From Parascedosporium putredinis (taxonomy: Eukaryota; Ascomycota; Sordariomycetes; Microascales; Microascaceae), in assembly GCA_949357655.1 (NCBI GenBank), contig CASHTG010000009.1, positions 744,001 to 808,000 on the forward strand: DNA of 64,000 bases, in the 5' to 3' direction. The position numbers and the translations under genes were made by a program. Under the pieces are notes generated by a model that was given only the letters and a program-made list of their open reading frames with translations, did no database searches and was not told the DNA's origin. Below are positions 20,217-29,853 of the stretch, piece after piece (within the stretch, counting starts at the first letter, position 1; every line of letters begins with the position of its first letter).

Positions 20217-21506
20217 TGCGATCTTTTGCTGAAATCTAGCTCCTCTCAATTGCCCAGCACCTCGATAGAACTTGGGCACTTGAAGCAAGCCAGCAAACAA
20301 AATAAAAATAATACCAAAGATGAAGATCCGGGAAAGAAAAAAGATGGAAGAAAATAGAAAGAAAGACAAGATGCTCAATCTCTCTCGAGATCCACAAGCA
20401 ATCAATTCAATCCCTTCGACAACAACAATTGGTTCTTGCTGTTCCCTGCTGCGAAGATCCTTTGCCTCCCTCTCCCTCTTTTGCTCTACGACTCAGCATG
20501 GTGTAGCAGACGGAGCTCTGCTACCTACCCCTACCTCGACCCCTGTCTATCGGCAAGGCTGAGCCAAGACGGCCCCCTCTTGCCGCCTGTGCTCGCCTCC
20601 TACTCGTAACTGCAGCCCATCAGCATCAGTGACATTCTTGTGGTACTGTTCTGTCCCACCATCCACCCTCGTTCCCCTCCTCCCGTGGCCAAATTGGCAC
20701 CAGGTTCCATTTCCCGGCCCAACCCCACCCTCCAGGGTCGTCCCGACGGGCGGTACCCCCATGCACCACATCTCCTTTTGCGATCCTTCAAGGCTGAAGT
20801 GCGCTGTGATTTGCCCCTGGTGGTCGAGCGTCGTCGCATCGCTTCATCCTGCCTCCACGCAGGAGCGGCCGCCCGGCCCCCAAATAGGCCTGGAATCCTT
20901 TTTTGCCCTTCTCCTTTAATACCACACGAAAGCGAACACGGACGCGGTTGGCCTGCTGCCCAATCTTTCTGAGGGCCTAATACCCTCTTGAGCATCGAAA
21001 TAGTTTAGACTTGTAATCGAGGTGAATATCGATGGGATCAGCTAGTTCCGCACTAGTAGGCGGGAAGGAGTTGGAGGATGATTGACCAAGGTTTTGCCTC
21101 TGCGTCCAGTGGCTTTGTGGCTGCGGCTGCTTGCAAGCGCTACAGCCGCGCACATACGCCACACTGCCTCAGAATGTCGACCTGAAGTGTAACTTCCTCT
21201 CTCGGCAGGACGGGGTTGTGGCGAAAAGAGCCACAAACGTCGTGTTTTTGCAATGATCTCCAAGTACTCTACGATCTCCAAGTACTCTACGAATGAGACA
21301 TCGAAACAAACAAAAGCTGAAGGCATGAGCGGGAGAGGTATGATGACCACTGATCATCGTGAAGTAGATGGTTGAAACATTATTTTAAAGTCCTATGGCC
21401 TAACGCCTCGTCTTGAGCAAACTATTCCGTATATATCATATGGGTCGATGTAGGAGAAAATGAAAAAAAAAAAAAAAGAAATAGAAAAGAGAAAGCCTGA
21501 TGCGTC
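20217..21506. other. Intergenic region upstream of the triple-AAA gene
   Basis: This 1.3-kb region holds the triple-AAA promoter and the 3' flank of the uncharacterised membrane-protein gene. A poly-A run lies at 21463-21477. No family is recognisable in the short open frames, including the plus-strand frame at 20629-20972. Confidence 0.55.
21255..21290. repeat. 18-bp tandem duplication
   Basis: GATCTCCAAGTACTCTAC occurs twice with no spacer (21255-21272 and 21273-21290). It lies in the 3' flank of the membrane-protein gene. Confidence 0.9.
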
Positions 21507-24286
21507 TTAGACAAACACCACATTCCCAGAATCGTAAACCCCCATGACCTTTTTCCACTTCATCTGCCTCGACATGATCAGCTTCAACCGCGCCCCCGCA
21601 CCTCCCGCGCTCCCGCCCGCCAACGCGCCATCCCCCGCGCTCCCAGCGAGCTTGCGCCTACGATCGAGGTCCTCGCAGATGAGGTACTCGACGTCCCTGT
21701 CCGCGCTGTGGTGCACCGACCGCAGGCGCGTACCCTCCGCGCGTCCAAGCACACGAGCGCGGGGCCCCGGGGCGTGACGACCTTGAGCGGAGTGAGCCCG
21801 CTGATGAGCATGGTGGTGGTGCTGATGGGGCGGTCGATGGAGAAGCCGCTGTCCTTGGCGCGGCGCTGAAACACCGAATTATACGGCCCGCAGGTAAAGA
21901 GGATGCCGTGGCCGCTCTCATCGTGCAGCAGCTTGGCGATGATGAGCTGGTCGCGGATCCCCGTGACGGCCTCGAGCTCGGACACGGAGCGGCAGCGCAC
22001 GCGGCAGTGGAGGAAATCGCTCCAGCTCCACTCGCGCACGAGCACGCTCTTGCAGATGAGGATGACAAAGGCGGCCAGCACCCAGGCGTACGTGGCGATG
22101 TTGAAGGGGTCCACGCCCTGGATGCGGTTGCCCACGGTGAACCCGATGGCGAGCCCGCCGCCCGCGAGCAGCATGGCGAAGACGCCGATGCTGACCACGT
22201 AGAGCGTGCACGGCACGATGATGGCCGACTCGTCCACCACCCACTCCTCCTCCATCATGCGCGTGAGCTTCTCAAACTTGCGCGACGTGTCGGCGTCGAT
22301 CTTGGGCCGGCGCTTCTCGTCGTCCACTTCGGCGCGGTCGATGAGGCGACACCGGTCAAACGTGCCGTCCTCGAACGCGGCCGAGAGACGCATCACGTCG
22401 GCCGAGCGGGTGTAGGCGTCCATCTTGTCGGTGAAGAGGCGGAAGAAGGCCTTGAAGTTGGTCTCCTTGTACGGGCGCACGTGGTCGTCGCTCTCGTTGG
22501 AGTAGTTGAGCAGCATGATGCTGCGGAAGCTCGTCAGCTCCGAGACCAGGTACGGGCTCGTCGTGGACAGCGGCACCATGGCGGTGATGATGTCGTCCAT
22601 GTACTCCAGCTCCAGCGACGCCAGGGCCGTCCGGTCTTCCGTGTCGCAGTCGATGCAGTCCGTGTCCATGACTTGGTACTTCCACTCGATAAACGTCTTG
22701 ACTTTTCGGTCCGCCACTTGGTCGGACGGGTCTCCTGTTTTCCGGAGCTGCTTCAGCTGCAGCACCGTGGAGTGTAGGATGTGAAACGCGCAGTCCGCCG
22801 TGTTAATGTTGTCTTGGTCCGAAGTAGCCTCGTATTCCATGTCTCGATCCTGATAGAGCAGTGTCTATTTTCCCACTTCGTTAGTACCTCCGTATACTTT
22901 GTAACCGATACCAAGAGAGGAACCGGGCAAGATAGAAACGGGGAAAACGTGAAGGGGGAGGAAAGGAAAGGAAAGAATGGAACTCTTTCTGCTCACCTTG
23001 AAACCTTGAAACCCGCTATCGTACACCAGCCCGCAAATCTCGTACGCCGTCGGCGGCAACCCCGACCGATTCAAAAACCGGAGCGAATTCGTCACCGACT
23101 TGAGCGCCGACGTCACACCCGTGCGGTACTTATTCTGACGAATGCAATAGCTCGCCACCGCCGCCTCCGCCTGCGACGTCAAGCCATCCTTGGCATTCGC
23201 CGCGACGATGCGCATCGCCTCCTCGCACTCCTCCTCTTCGTCCATGACGGTGTCGGCGTACGCGCCCGTCGCGCGGCTCATATCCAGGACCGCCTCGCCG
23301 TTCTGCGCCGCCACGCGCGCGTTGGACGGCAGGTCCAGCAGCAGCAGCTTGATCTTGGCCACGCGCGTGACGAGCGCGCGCAGCACCGTGGTCTGGTAGA
23401 ACTCGCCCGCGCCCGACTGCGTGATGAGGCGCGCCAGCACGGCGGAGATGTAGTTGATGAGGTCAAACGTGGCGTTGTGCTCCCGGATCTGCTTCTCGAC
23501 TTCCTCGTCCGACATGGTCCCGTCCTCGTCCTCGCCCTCCGTCTTGGCGGCGCCGGCGACCTGCGCTTGCCGAATGAGCTTGAGCAGGCGGTCGCGGTTC
23601 GACAGGTTCTTGCAGAAGCGCACGTGGATGCACTCGAGATCCAGCGCGCACAGGGCGATGGCGGTGTTGATCTTTTCCGCGAGCCCGTTGAGCAGGCTGT
23701 AGCCCGCCTCGTCGCCGACGCTGAAGTAGTCGCGGTTGTCGAAGCGGATGGGGTCGTTGGGGTGGCAGACGTAGTGGTGCAGGCGGACGGCCTCGGCGCG
23801 CCAGAGCTTCTCCGACACGGCTTCATGATCCGTGATGCAGTAGGCTTCGATGCTGTCGTAGCGCGGGAACTCGGATTCCACGCTGTCGTCCGGCAGGTCG
23901 GCGGACAAGATGTCTTCCACCGTGCAGGAGCAAGGGGATTCGCGGGGGTGCCCTTCCTCCTCTTCCTCGGCCTCGGGCGTCTTTCGGGGGATGGACGGGT
24001 GGATGAGCTGGTGGCGGGCGCGCTCTTTGAGCTGCGTAAACGGGCGGCGGAGCCTCCGCTCGACGCGCTGGCTGGTCGAGGACCATGACGTTCTCCGCGA
24101 GATCATGGAAGGGCCGGACCCCACCGTCGTGCGCGCTCTCCGGAGCGAGGGGCCGACGGTGTTGGAAAAGGACGGATAGCGTGAGTTGTCCAGCGGTGCT
24201 ACGAACTCTACACCTTCGGACAGCTGGGTTTTGGAGTCGCTCTTTTCCGACATTTTGCCCGCCTTGTCGCTGTGCGTCTCGCCCAT
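21507..24286 (-). CDS. Large two-TM membrane protein of unknown function
   Basis: Two exons (22997-24286, 21507-22864) encode 882 corrected residues. The 132-nt intron has a TACTAAC branch site 15 nt before its acceptor. I do not recognise a named domain. The N-terminal about 120 residues are polar and Ser/Arg-rich. The middle is helical and contains a conserved-looking stretch (FPRYDSIEAYCITDHEAV, about residue 140). Two hydrophobic segments sit at about 633-662 (AIIVPCTLYVVSIGVFAMLL) and 672-696 (ATYAWVLAAFVILICKSVLV). The C-terminus is cytosolic-looking and ends DSGNVVFV. One C is missing at 21761-21764, shifting the last about 80 residues; the repaired frame runs on to 21507. It shares a divergent promoter with the AAA ATPase at 25171. 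The coherent composition across both exons argues that it is a real gene. Confidence 0.8.
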
Positions 24287-25170
24287 CTTGACTAACAGCT
24301 GTGTTGTTTATAAAATATGAAGAGAAGAAGGAAGTAAAGTGGTGTGTCCTCCCTTTGGGGTGTCCCGCTTCGATGGGTTCCACGAACGGGGAGGTACTAA
24401 AAAAAAAGTAAGGGACACAGGTATTAGTCGTTAATCGCTAGTCGCTCCTCAACCACTTCCTCAAGATATTACTCCCAGCATGGACTCGAAAGAAACAAAA
24501 CTGATACCAGAAAAAAAAAGAAGGTTTGGAGAAAGATGAAGCAAACCCTTTCCCTCTTTTCCCGATGGCAAGGCTCCATCACACACACACGCACACACAC
24601 ACCAACAAAACGTGCAGACCAGGAATCCTCCCTGCTCGCCTCATTAGCAAAGTAATCCAATCTCACTGAGACCAGGGTTGCCCGAGCCACCCGCCGCGGT
24701 CATCACAGCCCGCATGTGGGCAGGTATCTTTGTGGGTACGGAGAGGGGCTCCGCCACCTGTGATGTGACAGACAACGTCCAGGGGCTGGCAAATCCTCAC
24801 CTGGTGGATTCCCAAAACGGCACACCCTCGCTTGTTGCCGCTGATCCTTTGAAGAGGGAGAGGGAGCTTGGGAATCTCAGGGCTGTAGCACCTCGAGGGG
24901 GTGGTTTTCATTCAATCTTTTTTTTTAATCGTAGAGTTCATGCGCATCTCTTCGGCGATAGAAGAATCTCACGGCTCTTTCGTTCTCCCTTTCCCCTCCC
25001 TCGTCTTCTTGTCCCAAATCTTGCGTGTTTTTCCTCCTGTCAGCTGCGTCTTTTCATTGATACCAAGCTCTCAAGAGCATACACCAAAGAAAAACAGCAG
25101 GCATCTTCCAGCTTCATTGCTTTATTTTTCGCTGCCGAGCTCTCTGAAGCCGGTTCAGCAATAATACATC
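24287..25170. other. Divergent promoter region
   Basis: This 884-nt region separates the starts of the two-TM membrane protein (minus) and the ATAD1-like ATPase (plus). A CCAAT box-like sequence lies near 24656, and CT-rich leader sequence at 24975-25045 precedes the ATPase start. No gene is seen. Confidence 0.6.
24580..24603. repeat. (AC)n microsatellite
   Basis: Two (AC)5-type blocks are separated by one G, inside the divergent promoter region. Confidence 0.85.
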
Positions 25171-25967
25171 ATGTCTCTAAGCAGCACCTGCCGCTTCTTA
25201 GACTATCTCCAAGCCGTCGATCCCCGACAGCCTCACAACAAGCTGTTAACAATTGACGCGCCGCCCGGAGCCGGGTCGTCCACTCAGAATGACCAGTCCG
25301 TGATAAGCCGGCTCGCGTTAACCGTCGCCACCAACCACACTTTGAACGCGGTGATTGTCGAATCCCCGTCGCCCTCGGCGGCATCGACGAAGGAAACACG
25401 GCGGACAACGAAGGGCCGTCTTCGAGAAAACCCAGACTCGCCCGGCGTTCGACGGGGGCTCCACGACGCCCGGCAGGCGAAGGCGGCGGAGTTCCAGGAG
25501 CCCACGCAGGGATCCAAGGATTCCAAGGGTTCCAAAGCCGTCTCTCAGGGTTCCAATGACATGTTTCTCCGCGTCGACGAGATGGTGGAAGAGTACGCTT
25601 CCGAGGCGGAGATGAGCGGGCTGGACGACTACTACCGGGAAGAGGGCCACGCGAAGCGCACCTTCCGGCGGCTTGGAAGATCACGTAACTTCCTGGTCGA
25701 GGCAAGTCTCGAGCCGCGCCGGGGGCGGAGGCGGGGGCGGGGGCGGGGGCTCTGATTCCGACGAGAGCGGTGGGGAGGATGGCGGTGGTGGCGGCGGCCG
25801 CGGCGGCGAAAGAGCCGAGGTCTACGACAGCGACCTCGAGTCTACGATAGGGGACGTTGGCCAAGCCGCGCACAAGAAGAAAATGAGGAGGTACAAAGCC
25901 CTTGCGAGGGACCATTTCGAGAGGATGCTGCTCGAATGCATCGTAAACACAGGTAAGATTCCGAGTC

Positions 25968-26012
<45 letters not shown>

Positions 26013-26926
26013 CAAGGAGCGTGGAGAGAGAGAACTTCCATTTCTCGCACACTGCCGCTGACTTTCTTTCTCTCGCAGAGAGCATCAAGGATAACTACGA
26101 AGACATGTTCGTCGACCAAAAAACCATCGACAAGCTCGAGCACGCCACGCGCATGTCCCTCCTCCGCCCCAAAGCCTTCAACCGCGGCGTGCTCGCCGGC
26201 AACCGAGTCACCGGCGCCGTCCTCTACGGCCCGCCCGGCACGGGCAAAACCCTCCTCGTCAAAGGCCTCGCCCGCAAATCCGGCTTCAACATGATCCTCG
26301 CCTCCACGGCCGAGCTCTGGCAAAAATGCCACGGCGACGACGAAAAAGTCATCAAGGCCCTGTTTTCCATGGGCCGCAAGCTGCACCCGGCCATCGTCTT
26401 CATCGACGAGGCCGACGGCTTACTCGGCGTGCGCAAGGCCGGCGAGAAGCGCCACATCCGCGCCATGCTCAACCAGTTCCTCATGGAGTGGGACGGCCTC
26501 AACAGCGGCAAAGACGCGCCCTTTATCCTGCTCGCGACGAACCGGCCCTTTGACCTAGACCCGGCCGTGCTGCGGCGCGCCCCCGTGCGGATTCACCTCG
26601 ACGTCCCTACCGCGGCGCAGCGGTTCGGTATCCTCGGGCTGCTGCTCAAGGACGAGGTGCTCGGCGCCGACGTGTCCGTGGACAGGCTCGCCAAGATGAC
26701 GACGCGCTATACGGGCTCCGATCTCAAGAACTTGTGCGTCACGGCGGCGACGAGCGCGGTCAGCGAGCAGGCTGAGGACTCGGAGCACAGGGTGTTGCGG
26801 CTGCGGCACTTCCAGACGGCCATGATTAGTATCAAGGCGACGGGGTTGAGCAAGACGGTCGAGAACGAGTTTCAGAATTTCGAGAGGGGCGCGAACCAAG
26901 GGGCGCGGGCGCACGACGAGGACTAG
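25171..26926 (+). CDS. AAA ATPase of the ATAD1/Msp1-like type
   Basis: Two exons (25171-25952, 26079-26926) give about 543 residues after repair. The N-terminal 170 residues are polar and unrecognised. A poly-Gly tract (about 25715-25800) and an acidic linker follow. The AAA domain shows LYGPPGTGKTLLVKGLA (Walker A near residue 312), IVFIDEADGLLG (Walker B near 369), ATNRPFDLDPAVLRRAP (sensor 1 and arginine-finger region) and a C-terminal lid with TRYTGSDLKNLC. These match the meiotic clade that includes Msp1/ATAD1, spastin and Vps4. No N-terminal membrane anchor is visible, unlike true Msp1, so extraction of membrane proteins is only one possibility. The frame breaks in the G-runs at 25721-25751, needing two added bases or one removed. 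The intron carries a (GA)18 microsatellite. Confidence 0.82.
25975..26010. repeat. (GA)18 microsatellite inside an intron
   Basis: Eighteen uninterrupted GA units begin 22 nt after the 5' splice site of the 126-nt intron (25953-26078) in the ATAD1-like gene. They make up more than a quarter of that intron. Confidence 0.95.
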
Positions 26927-28012
26927 CCTCGCCGTGGTTTTGTGTCTTTGTGTCTTTGTGTCTTTGCACGTCTTGCGGTTTGGACAATTTTGATGATGTA
27001 CACTACATATGAGTTTTTGGGTGGGCTTTTAGGAAAGGGAGCATTAATTAATACATGTACACGAAAAGTGTATTTCCCCATCTCTCTCCCTCTCATCATC
27101 TCAAACCCTTCCACGCGTCAGACCAAACCAAACCATGCCATGGCTACCGACACGTGGAGCCCACATGGAAACAAGACAGCCGGAGAGTCAGGTCCGAGTT
27201 GAGATCCTTCTCATGCCGTAAACAGGCACGGTATAATAGATGACCTGCAAGCACTCTCACGAATTCGCCTTCACCCACCTCCCCACCCCCATTTTCCCCG
27301 CCTCCGTGGTCTGAGCGACGATGGATACACAATTAGCATCTAGGAGACCCCATGAAACCAACCCCCACGTCGAATCAACATTATCAGGATTACAAGAGAC
27401 AAGCGGTGAGATCCATCTCTTCTTCCTCTTCCTTTCCTCTCTCCCTCCGTCTCATTCCTTCCAGATGCGCGTCACAAAGGGAGTGGAGAAGCCGAGCGGC
27501 GCGGCTTAACTCGGTCAATCCGGAGCCGAGGATCAACTGCCAGCAACTGAAAAAAGGATTTCGCCATCCCACCCCGAGATGTCGCCCACTACAGAGCAAA
27601 ACCATGCAGATTTCAGCGTCGATCCCAGACAACTTTGCACACACACTCACGCTCCCGCACTCAACAGATCACTCACACACCGTCAAATTAACTTGACCTT
27701 TTCCCCCGCGGTTACATCGTACCCCATATATACAAGCGCGCGCCCTTTCCCGGACGAGGCCCGTGACTCACAAACAAGCGGGTAGATCTATACTCCGTGG
27801 GAGCCGCAGGATCCGGGGCTGGTTTTTTATCAATTGAGTTTTTAAACCCGAGCTTTTCTCTTAAATCCTGATTTGCGTAAACTGGCCAGCCTCGCCAATT
27901 TGAAAATAAAAGGCGGCCCTCGGAAGACGTAAGAAGAGGAGGGAACGAAGAGTATTGAGGAAAGAGAAAAAAGAAAAAAAGAAAGGAAATACACACCTCT
28001 TGCTCGAACACA
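26927..28012. other. Intergenic region upstream of the MFS gene
   Basis: It holds the 3' flank of the AAA gene and the promoter and leader of the transporter. An A/G-rich stretch at 27930-27990 directly precedes the MFS start codon. No gene is seen. Confidence 0.6.
26939..26966. repeat. 8-bp tandem repeat, 3.5 units
   Basis: Three and a half copies of TTTGTGTC begin 13 nt after the AAA-gene stop codon, probably in its 3' UTR. Confidence 0.9.
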
Positions 28013-29853
28013 ATGGCGGCACCTACCCAAATCTCCGTGGCCCCTCCCCTCCTCGTCCCGGCCGCCCCTCCGTCGCCGACATCGAGGCATCCGAGACCAC
28101 CCCCTCCTCCGCGGCGACCAGCCCAAGCCCCCGACGGCCGACGATGAAGTCGCCGTCGTCGTCGACGAGGTCCCTACCGCGCGGCTGGTCGTCATCATGG
28201 GAACCGTGTGGATCGGCGTCTTCGTCGGCGCCATCGACTCCACCATCTTCGCCACCCTCTCGGGGCCCATCTCCAGCGAGTTCAAGAGCCTCTCCCTCTT
28301 CTCCTGGCTCGCCACCGCCTACCTCATCGCCAACGCCGCCTGCCAGCCCATCTCCGGCCGCTTGACCGACATCTTTGGCCGCGGGCCCGGCCTCGTCTTC
28401 AGCAACCTCTTCTTCGCCGCCGGGAACCTCATCTGCGGCCTCGCCACCGACCAGTACACCATGATCCTCGGCCGCGTCATTGCCGGCATCGGCGGCGGCG
28501 GCCTCATGTCCATTTCCACCTTTGTCGGCTCGGATCTCGTGCCCCTCCGGAAGCGCGGCGTCGTCCAGGGCATCGGCAACATCTGCTACGGCTCCGGCGC
28601 CATGCTTGGCGGCGTCTACGGCGGCTTCGTCAACGACCACACCGCCATGGGCTGGCGCCTCGCCTTCTTCTCCCTCGTGCCGCCCGCCGTCATCTCCGCC
28701 ATCCTCGTCTCCGTTCTCGTCAAGATCCCTCCCAAGATCTCCAACAAGTCCTACGTCTCGCGCATCGATTTCGGCGGTGCCTTCCTGACCGTCGGCTTCC
28801 TCGTCTCCCTGCTCCTCGGCCTCAATGCCGGCGGGAACCTCGTGCCCTGGCGCCACCCGCTGCCAATCACCGCCGTCAGCGCCTCCGTGGTCCTCTTTGT
28901 CCTGTTCTGGATTTGGGAGAGCCGCGCCCGCCAGCCCATCATTCCCGTGCGCCTGCTGGTCAACCGCACCGTGCTTGCCGCCTGTTTCGCCAATCTCGTT
29001 TGCTCCATGGCCCTCTTCATGGCCATCTTTTATGTTCCGCTCTACCTACAGGTCCGTGGATACTCAGCCACTGATGCCGGCCTGGCCCTGCTCGCCTCCC
29101 CCATCGGCACCTCCGTCTTCTCCATCTCCGCCGGCCTCATCATGAAGCGTACCGGCCGCTATCAGGGTCTGGCAATCGCCGATCTCTGCATCTTTACCGT
29201 GGGAATGGCCGTCTTGACCACTTTGGATGAGAACTCCCCTCTGCGACTCGTCCCCTCCACCTTTTTCTTCACCGGCGGAAGCTACGGCGGCATGCTCACC
29301 ATCACCCTACTCGCTTGCATCGCGGCGGTTGACCATTCTCAGCAAGCCGTCATCACCTCCGCTACCTGTAAGTCTACGTCACAACTTGTGCCCCCTGCTT
29401 TGGAAGAAGAATTCTCGTTTGTTACCAGGAGCAATGTACTAAATCAGAAAATTTGAAACCTACTAGATCTCGCCCGCAGCCTCGGAAGCACCATGGGTGT
29501 GACGATTGCGTCCGCCATCTACCAAAACATTCTCAAGGCCCGTCTTTGGGAACGCTTCGGTGACCAGCCCGGCGCGGCAGACATCATCCGCCGAGTGCGC
29601 GATGATCTCGAGGAAATCTCTCGCGTCCCTCCCGGATGGTATGACGGCGTGCTGAAGTCCTTTATGGAGGCGTTCCACGGCGTCTGGCTCGCCATGTTGA
29701 CACTTGCGTGAGTGAATTTCGCAAAAACCCACCCCCGTTGCCCCAACGTTTAGGCTAACAGACTTGGCTGCTATACAGGTTCCTGGGTTTGATTAGCGTC
29801 TCCTTTTGAAGCAATATACCCTTCACTCGACGCTCTCTCGCTCCGAATCCTAA
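28013..29853 (+). CDS. MFS drug/amino-acid transporter (Vba/DHA2-like), frameshifted
   Basis: Three exons (28013-29367, 29467-29707, 29779-29853) give 557 corrected residues. The protein is a multi-pass major facilitator: the first TM begins LVVIMGTVWIGVFVGAIDST, with the D-S/T typical of DHA2 drug:H+ antiporters. Motif A is GRLTDIFGR near residue 115, and long runs of hydrophobic segments follow to MLTLAFLGLISVS. The closest known types are fungal vacuolar basic amino-acid (Vba) transporters and Azr1-like efflux pumps; the sequence alone does not fix the substrate. Three bases are missing: C-run 28041-28049, CCCCC 28128-28132 and TTTT 29804-29807. Without the last the protein stops at 29809. 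With it the family's charged tail (LKQYTLHSTLSRSES) appears and the stop moves to 29853. Confidence 0.88.

Noticed and set aside
21908..22777. 289-codon plus-strand open frame
   Set aside because: Also antisense to the membrane-protein gene and a by-product of its codon use.
22781..24088. 435-codon plus-strand open frame
   Set aside because: It lies wholly antisense to the first exon of the two-TM membrane protein. GC-rich third positions on the sense strand suppress stops on the opposite strand. Its composition (Arg/His/Leu/Val-rich) matches no family.
28208..29074. 288-codon frame inside the MFS gene
   Set aside because: A shadow frame of Arg/His/Pro; the overlapping frame has clear membrane segments and MFS motifs.
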